Notes: generated from the sequence alone by a model not told the origin. DNA of 64,000 bases from CAYLNG01 sp964497855 (GCA_964497855.1 CAZCFM010000001.1:62001-126000), one strand, 5' to 3'. Shown: positions 41,806-52,344, counted from the first letter of the stretch. Program-made: numbers and translations.

Positions 41806-42651
41806 TCAGAGCCTGGAGCGCTCCACCGTGATCACATCACCCGCGCGTAACTCGACATCCAAGGTCGGGTCGTCTCGGATCGTGCGGAAATTGATTTCAA
41901 TTCGTTCGTTGTTCCGGACAATGACCAAGCGACGGGGCTCCGCCCATTCGGTGAAATTGCCGGCGGCCACAATCGCCTGACTGAGCGTAACGCGTCCAAC
42001 CAGAGGGTAGCGATTGGGCATGCGGACCTCTCCGCCGATAAAATAGGATGTATTCGGAACCATCACACGCGCATAAATCTCCTTGAAGATATTTTGGCGT
42101 TCCGTGTATTCGGCTTCTATTTCGCGCTCAAGCTCCGTGGCTGTTAGCCCCTGAGCCTTCACTGCGCCGATAAAACGCAGTTTGACAAAACCGCGATCAT
42201 CGACCGCCGACTCGAGTTGCTCCGTGGGTCCCAATGCCCCGGAGAGGGTAATGTAGACCGTGTCACCCACCAGCAATCGATACACTCCCGAATTGGGAGT
42301 GGGGACGGCTGTGGGAACCCCAACGGGATCCGCAGCGGGATCGGTCGCTTCCGGCGTGGGAGTCGGATCGGGTTCCGCATCGGATTTACGCCCAAACAAA
42401 CGCCCAAAAAAGGAGCGTTTTGGGGCTTTCTCCGTGTCCGAAACTTCTTCAGTCTGAGGTTCCGGCGATGGGTCCAGTGTTGGGACAGGAGTCGGTTCGG
42501 GCGTTGGAGTGGGCATGGACTGGGACAGGCCGGGAGTTTCCTCAAAGAGGGAAGAATCCGGTTGCCACGTGTCCAGGCGGGAACGCGTGCAAGCCGGGTT
42601 CAGCACCAAAACAAGAACAGCCATCAGGAGAACTGTACAAAACCGTTTCAT
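41806..42651 (-). CDS. Wza-like polysaccharide export lipoprotein
   Basis: A 281-residue protein. An N-terminal signal ends in LNPAC, a plausible lipobox with Cys21 (Asn at -3 is unusual). A Pro/Thr-rich linker (about 35-120) contains repeated TPEPTPVPT units. The Poly_export domain starts YRLLVGDTVYITLSG (about 140), followed by a SLBB-like part (ALSQ-type VTLSQAIVAAGNF). It forms the outer-membrane export channel with Wzc. The ATG overlaps the wzc stop (TAATG). Confidence 0.9.
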   Translation of the reverse strand: MKRFCTVLLMAVLVLVLNPACTRSRLDTWQPDSSLFEETPGLSQSMPTPTPEPTPVPTLDPSPEPQTEEVSDTEKAPKRSFFGRLFGRKSDAEPDPTPTPEATDPAADPVGVPTAVPTPNSGVYRLLVGDTVYITLSGALGPTEQLESAVDDRGFVKLRFIGAVKAQGLTATELEREIEAEYTERQNIFKEIYARVMVPNTSYFIGGEVRMPNRYPLVGRVTLSQAIVAAGNFTEWAEPRRLVIVRNNERIEINFRTIRDDPTLDVELRAGDVITVERSRL

Positions 42652-44789
42652 TAGAAGCGCTCCTGAGGCGGGGTCGTTGTCGTTTCTTTTGTCCCGGGGG
42701 TGTCTTCCTGGTTGTTGGAATCCGCGTAGTGCGAGTAATAGGAACTGTAGTAGTAGTAATAGTCGTCGCGGAGAATGTTGATGTTGTTCAGCACGACACC
42801 CGCCACGGTACCGCCGACGTTTTCCACGAGGCGTTTGGCCCGCGCAGACATCAGACGGGGATATTTGCGGTACTGCACAACCAGCAGGACTCCATCCACT
42901 TCGCTGGCGATAATGGAGGAATCGCTCACCCCCATGATCGGCGGTGAGTCAAAGAACACATAGTCGTAACGGGCCTTGAGGTTTTTGATCAGGTCGCGCA
43001 CGCGCTGGCTGTCAAGAAGCCCCACCGAAGACTTGGGAAGTCGTCCGCTGGGCAGGAAATGCAGATTGTCATGAATCGTGGATTTGATCACATCATCGAT
43101 GGGCAAGTCGCGCATGAGCACGTTCGTCAACCCCTGTCGGTTGGAGAGTCCGAGGATGGTGTGCTGCACGGGACGGCGCATGTCCGAGTCTACAATCAAG
43201 ACCTTGTCCCCCATCATCGCGCACACATAGGCGAGGTTGAACAAGGTGGTGGATTTGCCTTCTCCCACCCCGCCGGAACAAACAGCATAGGCCCCACCGG
43301 TTTTGCCTTTATTGGCAAATTGGAGGTTGGTGCGCAACACGCGGTAGGACTCGGCGTGCGGACTTTCCGGACCTTCCTGATTGAGGGGTTTCACCTTCTG
43401 GGGAATGACACCAATCACGGGGACGTTCAGATAACGCTCCACGTCGTCCACCGTTTTCACCGAGGTGTCGAGATATTCGATAAAGAAGGCGAGACCGATG
43501 CCAAACACAAAGCCCACAAAAACGGAAAGAGCGATGTTGAGGACGTAGTTTGGACTGGAGTGTTTGAGGGGTTTCTGCGCCGGCTCGAAAATCTCCACCG
43601 GCGTGCGGGGCAAGGCGATGTCCACACCTTCCTGGGCAATGCGGGCCTGAAGGGATGCCAGAATCGAGCGTTTAATGCGGACATCGCGCTCTGCACGCTC
43701 AAAGGGCAACAACTTGCTGCTTTGAGCATCGCGCTCGGCGGTTTCCACCTTAGCCAGTTCGGTTTCCAGCGCTTCCACCTTGCTTTTGGCCACGAGATAA
43801 TCCGTGCGCAGACCCGCTTTTATGCCCTCAATCACGGAGGCCAAGCGCGCGCGCGTTTCGAGCAGACCCGCACGTACACGGCGCACATCCGGGTGATTGG
43901 CTCCCAAATTTTCGAGCAACATGCTCATCTGAATTTCGGCATCCATGACCTGCGAACGAAGCATTTGCAGGCTCTGGTCTGGAACACTCATCAAGAGAGC
44001 GTTGACGAGGCCCTCGCCATCGAGTTTTTCCAGTTCGTCCATTCGGGCCTTGCGGGTGAGCATGTCCACCCGGTAGGACATCAAATCCGCCTGCAACTGG
44101 CGGAGGCGTTCGGTTTCCGCAGTGATGCGCACGCCAAAATTAAAGGTCGCAAGTCCCAGTTGTTCGCGGACTTTTTCAAGGTTGTCCTCCGCCGCCTCCA
44201 CTTCGCGGTTCACTTCGACCAACTGTTCCTGGAGCATGGCCAATCCCTTGCGGATCTGCTCGCGGTTCGAGTTCAGTCGGTGCTGGTCATAGGATTTCGC
44301 GATCTGGTTAGCGAGGTAAGCCGCTTCCTCGGGCGTGTCAGCCACCACCGTTATGTCAATATTACTGGTGTTGCGCTGCTGCTGGAAACGCACGCGCTTC
44401 TTCAGAAAATCAATGGCCTGTTCGCGGCTGAGGTCGGCCTGCCCTTTGGTGAATTTCCGGCCCCAGATGCTGGCCAGATTGGCCTTGTCCACGACATCCC
44501 CAAGAATGAGGGCGGAATTGAGGACCTCCATTTCCGTGAGCAGGAAATAGGGATTGTACTGCTGCATCGGCATGGTGGGATTGAAGACCTGCAGGTTGGT
44601 CGAATCCTGATGGATTTTCATCCGGGCCGTCGCCTGGTACCGTTTTTCCAGGAGCGAGGTCACAAAGGCACCGGCCAGTGTCACGAGCAGCGTGACGGCA
44701 AGAATGATCTCCTTGCGGGAGCGAACCACCCGCCAATAGTCGAGGAAGTGTAGGTTTTGTTGTTCCTGAGAAATGTGAGTCGGATCCAT
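42651..44789 (-). CDS. Wzc-like tyrosine autokinase and chain-length regulator
   Basis: A 712-residue inner-membrane protein. The N-terminal Wzz domain has its first helix near residues 28-50. A long periplasmic coiled coil follows (about 170-370), then a second helix (about 410-430). The cytoplasmic BY-kinase has Walker A GGVGEGKSTT (about 505-515), Walker A-prime VLIVDSDMRRP and FDSPPIMGV. The C-terminal tail has eight tyrosines within residues 677-688, the autophosphorylation cluster. It drives polymer export together with the Wza homologue downstream. Confidence 0.94.
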   Translation of the reverse strand: MDPTHISQEQQNLHFLDYWRVVRSRKEIILAVTLLVTLAGAFVTSLLEKRYQATARMKIHQDSTNLQVFNPTMPMQQYNPYFLLTEMEVLNSALILGDVVDKANLASIWGRKFTKGQADLSREQAIDFLKKRVRFQQQRNTSNIDITVVADTPEEAAYLANQIAKSYDQHRLNSNREQIRKGLAMLQEQLVEVNREVEAAEDNLEKVREQLGLATFNFGVRITAETERLRQLQADLMSYRVDMLTRKARMDELEKLDGEGLVNALLMSVPDQSLQMLRSQVMDAEIQMSMLLENLGANHPDVRRVRAGLLETRARLASVIEGIKAGLRTDYLVAKSKVEALETELAKVETAERDAQSSKLLPFERAERDVRIKRSILASLQARIAQEGVDIALPRTPVEIFEPAQKPLKHSSPNYVLNIALSVFVGFVFGIGLAFFIEYLDTSVKTVDDVERYLNVPVIGVIPQKVKPLNQEGPESPHAESYRVLRTNLQFANKGKTGGAYAVCSGGVGEGKSTTLFNLAYVCAMMGDKVLIVDSDMRRPVQHTILGLSNRQGLTNVLMRDLPIDDVIKSTIHDNLHFLPSGRLPKSSVGLLDSQRVRDLIKNLKARYDYVFFDSPPIMGVSDSSIIASEVDGVLLVVQYRKYPRLMSARAKRLVENVGGTVAGVVLNNINILRDDYYYYYSSYYSHYADSNNQEDTPGTKETTTTPPQERF

Positions 44790-44814
44790 AATGCCTTAGA
44801 GAAAGTACCCTGTG

Positions 44815-44849
44815 AATAAAAACGGCGTACCAGCCGAGACAAGTACGCC
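44815..44849 (-). terminator. Intrinsic terminator inside the polysaccharide operon
   Basis: On the minus strand GGCGTAC and GTACGCC pair around a 12-base loop and are followed by GTTTTTATT. It lies between the beta-barrel gene and wzc, only about 26 bases before the wzc ATG, so it probably attenuates rather than ends transcription. Confidence 0.75.
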
Positions 44850-44855
44850 GGGAAG

Positions 44856-44879
44856 GGGCAGCGGAAATTTCCGCTGCCC
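44856..44879. repeat. Perfect 24-bp palindrome after the beta-barrel gene
   Basis: Half-site GGGCAGCGGAAA is followed directly by its complement, without a loop. It precedes the terminator by 6 bases. It could be an operator, a second RNA hairpin, or an RNA-processing or antitermination site. Confidence 0.7.
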
Positions 44880-44899
44880 TGAAGCTGATACCGACGCAA

Positions 44900-46093
44900 T
44901 CAGAGACTGTATTTCCAGCCCAGAGAAATGCGATTGCGGTCGAAGTCATCACCGGGGCGGACATCGGAATCCAGCTCGGTGTACTGATAGGAAGCTTCCA
45001 CCCAGTTGCGGATATTGATCTGATAGGACAGACGCAGCCCGAACTGGAAGGTGGTTTCATCGCCATCGGTGTGGAGCTCGGGGTCGAAACGAGACGTGGC
45101 GTCGTCCAAGTCAAAGTTACCTACAAAGTAGGCGGCGGAAAGATTCACGGTGACGGCCGGGCTGAGTTTCTGCGCCAGATCGCCACGGATGCTGCTGCGG
45201 GTCTGCTGGGCAAAGGTACTGACCGGGGACTTGTCGTAGGCATAGCCCACGCCAAGTGTGGCGGTGGTATCGCGCACCGGGACGTACACAAGGTTGAGGT
45301 CGGCGTAGGGGCTGTTTGCCTTTTCTTCCACGGCATAATCCGAGCTGCGATTTTCCCAACCGAGACGAAGGTCTGACTGGAGGCGGGGATTCAGAATCCG
45401 GGTGTAAATACCGCCGGCTTGGATGGACTCGGTGTCGCGAATGCTGTCATCGTAACTCAGGTCGGTGTAACGAACCTGAAGACCGCCATCGGCATTGGGG
45501 GCGAGGCGCTGAACAACGTCGGTACCAAAGGTGAGCTGATCGTAATCGTTGTCATCGGCTACGGCGCTGTCGTCGTAACGCATGATCGCGTAACGGCCAT
45601 CCAGGCGAAGCGTGGTTTTGTCCGGAACGACCTGATTGTCATAACTGACGTTCAGGGAGTTGAAGAGGAAGTCGTTGTTGTTGCGGATAACGACATCGTT
45701 TTGGACAAGTTCCGGCTCCTCGGCCATGCGAAGGGTATCCTTCACATACAGGTTCGAGCGAGGGGTCAGCTTCTGACGGAAGCTGAAGTCGAGCTGGTGC
45801 GCGAGGTCGGTGCTGTCACCGGGACGGTTGTCGAACCAGGTGAACGAAGGCGAATAACGGATGCCAAAGTAGGAAGCCCCCTGTTCGGTATCGAGAAGCA
45901 GGTCGATTTGCTCGATGATCTTGAGGCTTTCTTGCTTGCCAACTGCGGAGTCTTTACCAGTGGTGAAGACGTTGTCATCCTGCTCGATGCGCAGGAAGTT
46001 CATGATGTCGATCGGAGGGCGACCGTCTGCGGCATGGACTCCACTCAGAAGAGCAGAGACAATGAGAGAAGAAAAAATACAATTCCGTTTCAT
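44900..46093 (-). CDS. Outer-membrane beta-barrel protein of the polysaccharide operon
   Basis: A 397-residue protein with a signal peptide (MKRNCIFSSLIVSALLSGVHA) and a regular pattern of amphipathic strands separated by Asp-rich turns. It begins IDIMNFLRIEQDDNVF and ends GWKYSL. It resembles the BBP2_2-type barrels that accompany Wza/Wzc export genes. It may assist export or anchor the polymer. AGGGA upstream of the ATG fits the start. It follows the small secreted protein gene by 53 bp. Confidence 0.8.
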   Translation of the reverse strand: MKRNCIFSSLIVSALLSGVHAADGRPPIDIMNFLRIEQDDNVFTTGKDSAVGKQESLKIIEQIDLLLDTEQGASYFGIRYSPSFTWFDNRPGDSTDLAHQLDFSFRQKLTPRSNLYVKDTLRMAEEPELVQNDVVIRNNNDFLFNSLNVSYDNQVVPDKTTLRLDGRYAIMRYDDSAVADDNDYDQLTFGTDVVQRLAPNADGGLQVRYTDLSYDDSIRDTESIQAGGIYTRILNPRLQSDLRLGWENRSSDYAVEEKANSPYADLNLVYVPVRDTTATLGVGYAYDKSPVSTFAQQTRSSIRGDLAQKLSPAVTVNLSAAYFVGNFDLDDATSRFDPELHTDGDETTFQFGLRLSYQINIRNWVEASYQYTELDSDVRPGDDFDRNRISLGWKYSL

Positions 46094-46146
46094 ACAAAAT
46101 TCCCTAGGGGTTAAAGAGGTGACGGGTTGAGGATAGTGAGAGAATC

Positions 46147-46854
46147 TCAGGTGGGGGTGGGTCCGGGACTGGGCAGGGGACTGGGCACGGGAGTCGGCAC
46201 AGGAACGGGCGCGGAGGGAGTGGCGTTGTCCGTATCTCCGTCAACTTGGCCACCGGAGCCAGAGCCACGGACAGGGACAATGGTCTGAAGCGCGGTTTCG
46301 AAAACCAACACGTTCAAGGGGACGGTAAAGAAACCAGAAGAACCGGAGGGATTCTCGGTGGGGTCCACCGGACGCCGGGTCAGAGGATCCGTTCCACTGT
46401 CTCCCGAACCTTGGGCATTGGCGATACGTCGGGCATCCAGCAGAGACTGACGGATGGCGGCCAAATCCAAATTGTATTCGCGCACCAGAAAATCATTGTA
46501 GGCTGTGGTCTCGGGGTTGTTGCGCTCTGCGTCGGGAATTTCATCCTGGCGCTTCATAGCCTGCACAAGCATACGGGCCGCGTCCGCATCGAGAAGGGGT
46601 TGGTCCAACTGCCAGCCTGCAAAGGGGCTGATGCCGTTTTCCAGAAGAAGTTTGGCGGCTTCCTGTGCCGTGGGGGGCCGGGCACCGCCCACGGTCAATC
46701 CGAGGCGTTGCACCAGAATCAAGGCCACATCTGCCTGAGTCATTTCCGCAGGAGCAGCGGGGGCCACAGGGGCTTCCTCCGCACGTAAAGCGGGTACACA
46801 CATCATGGCCGAAAGGGCCAGGGACATCATAAGAGTCTTCATCGTTTTCATCAT
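46147..46854 (-). CDS. Secreted protein of unknown function, first gene of the polysaccharide operon
   Basis: A 235-residue protein with a signal peptide (residues 1-25, ending PALRA). The mature part has a helical region (about 38-150) with TQADVALILVQRLGLTVGGA, which resembles a short S-layer-like or Asp/Ala-rich helical repeat. The tail is Pro/Thr/Ser-rich (PVPVPTPVPSPLPSPG). No known domain is certain. GAGG lies 4 bases before the ATG, and a strong promoter lies about 70 bases upstream. Confidence 0.7.
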   Translation of the reverse strand: MMKTMKTLMMSLALSAMMCVPALRAEEAPVAPAAPAEMTQADVALILVQRLGLTVGGARPPTAQEAAKLLLENGISPFAGWQLDQPLLDADAARMLVQAMKRQDEIPDAERNNPETTAYNDFLVREYNLDLAAIRQSLLDARRIANAQGSGDSGTDPLTRRPVDPTENPSGSSGFFTVPLNVLVFETALQTIVPVRGSGSGGQVDGDTDNATPSAPVPVPTPVPSPLPSPGPTPT

Positions 46855-46920
46855 ACACCTCGGGGTTAGGAATCATCATTGATTCTGCGATCGCTATGAA
46901 GGAGAAACAACAGTGCCTAC

Positions 46921-46948
46921 ATTAGAAGATGTTTCATCCATCTGTCAA
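46921..46948 (-). promoter_or_regulatory. Strong promoter of the polysaccharide operon
   Basis: Minus-strand TTGACA (46943-46948, full consensus), a 16-base spacer and TCTAAT (46921-46926, five of six). It predicts a leader of about 60 bases before the ATG at 46854. Confidence 0.65.
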
Positions 46949-47013
46949 GCAACGAAAACCATTGAGTTTTGATTTGTTTTCATCCGCCATTGAGCCAAAA
47001 GGCAGGAATGAAC

Positions 47014-47991
47014 ATGCTGACGCTTGCTCTTTCCGACGCCGAACAGTCCCGTTTCCTGCACCATGTGGAGGAACGCCCCTACGAACGCCCCGTCGTTGCC
47101 CACGCACGGGCCGCCGCAAAGAGAGAGGGCCTGAACCTGGTCCTCTACAGCAGTGGCAAACTGGTGGCGCAAGGAAAAGGCCTTAAAGAATGGGTCGAAT
47201 TTGTCCTGGAACCCGAAATCATACACCGCAGCAGCGGGCTGGCGGATGCTGGCGGCCCCTCCCCCACCCCCGTCGGCGATTTCAGCCCGCACATCGGAAT
47301 CGACGAAAGCGGCAAAGGTGATTTTTTTGGTCCCATGGTGATCGCGGCGTTTCTCATCACCCCTGCCCTCGCGGAACGCGTGACCCGTCTCGGCGTCCGC
47401 GACAGCAAGCTCATTCCCAACGACAGCAAAGTGGCCGCCATCGCCGCCGCCCTGCGAGAAGCCGCTCCCACGCACTGCAAAGAGATCGTCCTTGCACCCG
47501 AAACCTACAACAGTCTGGTCGCCCGCATGGGCAGCGTCAACCGCGTTCTCGCCTGGGCGCACGCCTCTGCGCTGGAGGCCCTGCTGGAACGCCATCCGCA
47601 GACGCCGCGGGCCGTGGCCGACCAGTTCGGCGCGGAACACCTGATTCGCAACGCGCTCAAAACACGCGGCAAAGGTATCGAGCTCACCCAAATGCACAAG
47701 GCGGAATCCGACCCCGCTGTCGCCGCCGCCTCCATTCTCGCCCGGGATGGATTTGTCCGGGTGATGAAGTCCCTCAGCGACGACGTCGGCGAAACACTGC
47801 CCAAAGGGGCCACACACGTTCGTCCCAGCGGCGAAGCTCTCGTGCGCCGACTGGGACCGGATATCCTGAAAAAAGTCGCCAAAACCCACTTCCGCACCAC
47901 GCGTCAGGTGCTGGAGGCCTGCGGTCACGATCCTGCCCTGCTGGGCACGCCGGAACCGAAGGCCTTCACGGGATCCTGGTCGAAACACTGA
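47014..47991 (+). CDS. rnhC: Ribonuclease HIII
   Basis: A 325-residue enzyme that cuts RNA in RNA-DNA hybrids. The N-terminal TBP-like domain (about residues 1-75) is followed by the catalytic motif GIDESGKGDFFGP (about 93-105) with the family-specific Asp-Glu pair. Later come VRDSKLI and KAESDPAVAAASILARD. I prefer the ATG at 47014 because AGGA at 47004-47007 is 6 bases upstream; the ATG at 47008 is too close to it. The gene abuts a convergent gene with no spacer. Confidence 0.93.
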   Translation: MLTLALSDAEQSRFLHHVEERPYERPVVAHARAAAKREGLNLVLYSSGKLVAQGKGLKEWVEFVLEPEIIHRSSGLADAGGPSPTPVGDFSPHIGIDESGKGDFFGPMVIAAFLITPALAERVTRLGVRDSKLIPNDSKVAAIAAALREAAPTHCKEIVLAPETYNSLVARMGSVNRVLAWAHASALEALLERHPQTPRAVADQFGAEHLIRNALKTRGKGIELTQMHKAESDPAVAAASILARDGFVRVMKSLSDDVGETLPKGATHVRPSGEALVRRLGPDILKKVAKTHFRTTRQVLEACGHDPALLGTPEPKAFTGSWSKH

Positions 47992-48540
47992 TCAGGGGGC
48001 TGACTTCTCTTTCTTTTTAGCCTCGGCCTCCGCCTTCAGCGCCGCCAGTTCCGACTCGTAATACCCCAAGGCGTCCTTCAACTGGCGCTCGCGCTCCTGC
48101 TCTTTGCGTTCTTTCGCGGATTCCTTGTCCTTGTCATCCATTTTGCCGTCTTTTTTCTTTTGCTCTTCTTTTTCCTTTTTGGCATCCATCTCGCGGCTTT
48201 CCTTGCGGTTGACTTTCTCCTGCGCCTCCATCTTGCTGTTGAAACTTCCCATGGACGTCACTTTGCGCTGCTGCAGGTTGTTTTTCGGAAAGGTCTCCTT
48301 GCGCCCCTCCTGACGCCACTTGGCCTGAGCACGGGCCATCGCCAACATATAAAACTGGGCCTCCTGACGAATGTCCTCTTGTTTGGCGAGAAGTTCCGCC
48401 TGCGACAGCACCTCCGTCTTGGATTCGCCCAGGGAATCCTCGACATCCACGATGTAATATCGTTCAACGGCCAAAGCGCTGCCGCCAAGGAACAGGGCCA
48501 GACTCATCCAAATCGGAAAACAACTGCGTGAATTCATCAT
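47992..48540 (-). CDS. Secreted lysine/glutamate-rich coiled-coil protein of unknown function
   Basis: A 182-residue protein with a signal peptide (MMNSRSCFPIWMSLALFLGGSALA). The mature chain is almost entirely charged: a helix-rich middle, then a run of Lys/Glu/Asp (about 110-150) predicted as a coiled coil. No family is recognised. The start has AAAGGA 5 bases upstream. It follows argS by 21 bp and is probably cotranscribed with it. It may be a periplasmic structural protein. Confidence 0.65.
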   Translation of the reverse strand: MMNSRSCFPIWMSLALFLGGSALAVERYYIVDVEDSLGESKTEVLSQAELLAKQEDIRQEAQFYMLAMARAQAKWRQEGRKETFPKNNLQQRKVTSMGSFNSKMEAQEKVNRKESREMDAKKEKEEQKKKDGKMDDKDKESAKERKEQERERQLKDALGYYESELAALKAEAEAKKKEKSAP

Positions 48541-48561
48541 CTTTATCCTTTGCGTTTGGGG

Positions 48562-50292
48562 TTAAATACGCTCGGGGGCTGAAATTCCGAGCAGGCTCAG
48601 TCCGGTTTTCATCGTGTCCGCCACCGCGCGGATCAGGCGCATTCGGCTTTGACGAATCCCGTCTTCGGCTTTCAAAAAGGGCACACTCTGGTGGTAGGTG
48701 CTGTAGTGCTGGGCGAGGTCAAACAAGTAATCCGCCAGATAATTGGGGCGGTGATGGCGCAGGGCGGCAAGCACGGCCTCCGGAAATTGCGCCAAACGCA
48801 GACCCAGGGCTTGTTCCTGCGGGTGCTCCAGACGCAAGGCGGCGCCGGCGACATCTTCCCCGGGAAAAAGACCCGCATGTTTGTCCAAAACGCTGCGAAT
48901 GCGGGCATGGGCGTATTGCAAATACGGCGCGGAATTCCCATCGAGCGCCATTGCCTTTTCCCAGGTGAAGGTGACGAGGCTTTGCGGGTTTTGGCTCAAG
49001 TCCGCATATTTCACCGCACCCAATCCAACGGCCCGCGCCACCTCGGCCTGCTGCTCCGGCGGCATCTCCGGACTGCTCGTCTGCAACAGCTCCAAGGCGC
49101 GCCGTTCCGCTTCGTCCAGCAAGACTTCGAGTTTGATGACGTTGCCCTGGCGGGTGCTGAAAGTTCCTTCCGGCAAACGCATCAACCCAAACCAAACATG
49201 GTTCAGCTTCACGGTTTCTCCCAGCTTTTCCACCACTTTGAAAAACTGCTGGAAATGTAACTGCTGGCGCTCATCGGTCACGTAAATGATCGCCTCCGGC
49301 GAAAACTCGCGCACCCGGCTCAACACGGTCGCAATGTCCGTTGTGGCATAGTTGAAACCGCCATCGCGCTTCTGCACGATGCAAACGCCCAGATTGTCGG
49401 CGTCGAGATCGACAACCTTCGCCCCGTCGCTCTCCACCAGCAGTCCCGCCTCCTGCAAACGTTCCAAGACGAGCGGGAGGTCCTCGTTGTAATAACTTTC
49501 GCCACGGGAATGGTCAAAGTGCACATCCAGTCGGTCGTAAATCTTCTGAAACTCCGCGAGACTCAAGCGGATAAACTGCCGCCACAATTCCAGATTTTCC
49601 GGATCGCCCTGCTGCAGCTTCACCAGCTCGCGACGCGCAGCCTCCATCCACCCTTCGTCCTCCTTCGACCGGTTGTAGCTCTCCACATAGACCCGCTCCA
49701 GTTCCTGCACCGGAGATTCGGCCAGAGCCTGAAGGTTCACAAAATGGCGATACCCCATGATGATGAGGCCAAACTGCGTGCCCCAGTCGCCCAAATGATT
49801 GTCGGCAATCACCCGATACCCACAAAACCGGTACAGGCGGTCCAGGGCATTCCCGATCACGGTTGAGCGAATATGGCCAATGTGCATCGGCTTCGCCACG
49901 TTGGGACTGGAATAATCCATGACGACTGTTTTCCCTTCACCCACCTGCGGGACCGCGCGGGAGATGGCCGTCTCCGACAGCAAAACGCGCCCGGCGATCC
50001 ATTCGGGCCGCAGGCGGAAATTGATGAACCCCGGACCCGCGACCTCCACCGCCGCCACTGCGGGATGTTCCCGCAAACGCGCCGCCACCGGCTCGGCCAG
50101 TGCCCGGGGCGCCTGACGGATTTTTTTCGCCAAGCCCATCATATCATTGCATTGGTAATCCCCATGGCGTATATCGGACGAGCGCACAACCTGTGCCGCA
50201 AAATCGTCAGGAATCAACCCAGCATGAAGTCCCCGCACAGCCTCTTGTACCGCTTCAGCCAAGATTTGATCTACAGTTTTGTCGTTTCTCAT
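48562..50292 (-). CDS. argS: Arginyl-tRNA synthetase
   Basis: A 576-residue class I synthetase that charges tRNA-Arg. The N-terminal Add-1 domain (residues 1-110) precedes the signature HIGH in NVAKPMHIGHIRST. The KMSKS counterpart is the STRQGN segment, typical of ArgS. The C-terminal DALR anticodon-binding domain ends with LRLIRAVADTMKTGLSLLGI. Length is normal. AGGA lies just before the ATG. Confidence 0.96.
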   Translation of the reverse strand: MRNDKTVDQILAEAVQEAVRGLHAGLIPDDFAAQVVRSSDIRHGDYQCNDMMGLAKKIRQAPRALAEPVAARLREHPAVAAVEVAGPGFINFRLRPEWIAGRVLLSETAISRAVPQVGEGKTVVMDYSSPNVAKPMHIGHIRSTVIGNALDRLYRFCGYRVIADNHLGDWGTQFGLIIMGYRHFVNLQALAESPVQELERVYVESYNRSKEDEGWMEAARRELVKLQQGDPENLELWRQFIRLSLAEFQKIYDRLDVHFDHSRGESYYNEDLPLVLERLQEAGLLVESDGAKVVDLDADNLGVCIVQKRDGGFNYATTDIATVLSRVREFSPEAIIYVTDERQQLHFQQFFKVVEKLGETVKLNHVWFGLMRLPEGTFSTRQGNVIKLEVLLDEAERRALELLQTSSPEMPPEQQAEVARAVGLGAVKYADLSQNPQSLVTFTWEKAMALDGNSAPYLQYAHARIRSVLDKHAGLFPGEDVAGAALRLEHPQEQALGLRLAQFPEAVLAALRHHRPNYLADYLFDLAQHYSTYHQSVPFLKAEDGIRQSRMRLIRAVADTMKTGLSLLGISAPERI

Positions 50293-50396
50293 AAAATCCT
50301 ATTCATTTTCGTCTTGATTAAACCATACAGTTCCGCAATGGGGAAGTCGTCATAATCCGCCGCAAGGCGAAAAGCAAACAAAACAAAGGAAAACAG

Positions 50397-50783
50397 ATGC
50401 CCGCCAAAAAGAAAATCGCAGCCGCCGCTGCCCCGAAAGAAGTGCCCGTCAAAGCCGTGGCCAAAAAAAGCCCGGTGAAGAAAACCCCGGAAGTCGCAAA
50501 AGTCGAACCCGTCGTCAAAGCTCCGGCCAAAGCCGTGGTCAAAGCCCCTGCAAAAGCTCCGGCCAAAGCGGTTGCGGCTCCCCTGGCGAAAGCGCCTGCG
50601 GCCGCCGCAGTTGCCGCCGCCCCGAAAGTCGACCAGAAACCCAAAGCCGTTCTGTCGCCCGAAGAACGTTACCAGCGTGTGCAGACCGAAGCCTATTTCC
50701 TCGCGGAAAAGAATGGTTTCAAGGGAGATTCCCATGCCTATTGGGTTGCCGCCGAAGCGAAGGTTGCCTCCGAACTGGCCTGA
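50397..50783 (+). CDS. DUF2934 protein with histone-H1-like Lys/Ala/Pro tail
   Basis: A 128-residue basic protein. Residues 1-80 are made of Lys, Ala, Pro and Val in KAPAKAVVKAPAKAPAK-like repeats, as in bacterial H1-like proteins. Residues 85-128 match DUF2934 (EERYQRVQTEAYFLAEKNG and YWVAAEAKVA). It probably binds DNA and may compact the nucleoid. AAGGA 6 bases before the ATG sets the start. A terminator follows, so it is monocistronic. Confidence 0.82.
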   Translation: MPAKKKIAAAAAPKEVPVKAVAKKSPVKKTPEVAKVEPVVKAPAKAVVKAPAKAPAKAVAAPLAKAPAAAAVAAAPKVDQKPKAVLSPEERYQRVQTEAYFLAEKNGFKGDSHAYWVAAEAKVASELA

Positions 50784-50806
50784 TCCACAAACCTCATCCC
50801 ACCCAT

Positions 50807-50842
50807 CCCGGCATTCCTTAAAAAAAGGATGTCGGGTTTTTT
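50807..50842 (+). terminator. Intrinsic terminator of the DUF2934 gene
   Basis: An imperfect stem pairs CCCGGCATTCCTT with AAGGATGTCGGG (one G-T pair, one bulge) around an A-run, followed by six T residues. Confidence 0.8.
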
Positions 50843-50969
50843 GCGCTTTCAATCCATGGGGGGGATGCGCTACAACCGTAGGCCCGGACCTCCGGGACGG
50901 GCAACTGACGTCCGATCTTTCCCGTCCGGGACGTCCTGGACTACAACCAGAAACCTGACCTCTCTTCAA

Positions 50970-50990
50970 CCTGAAACCTGAAACCTGAAA
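50970..50990. repeat. Short tandem repeat, 3 x 7 bp
   Basis: Three copies of CCTGAAA lie before nhaA. The preceding 100 bases (50870-50945) are also repeat-like, with ACGTCC/GGACGT-type inverted pieces. No gene is seen there. Confidence 0.6.
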
Positions 50991-51027
50991 CTTTTCAACC
51001 TTCCAACCTGCCCCCCCTCCTCCCCCT

Positions 51028-52344
<1,317 letters not shown>

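Noticed and set aside
43059..44753. 564-codon frame antisense to wzc
   Set aside because: Antisense shadow; the minus-strand wzc has complete domains and motifs.
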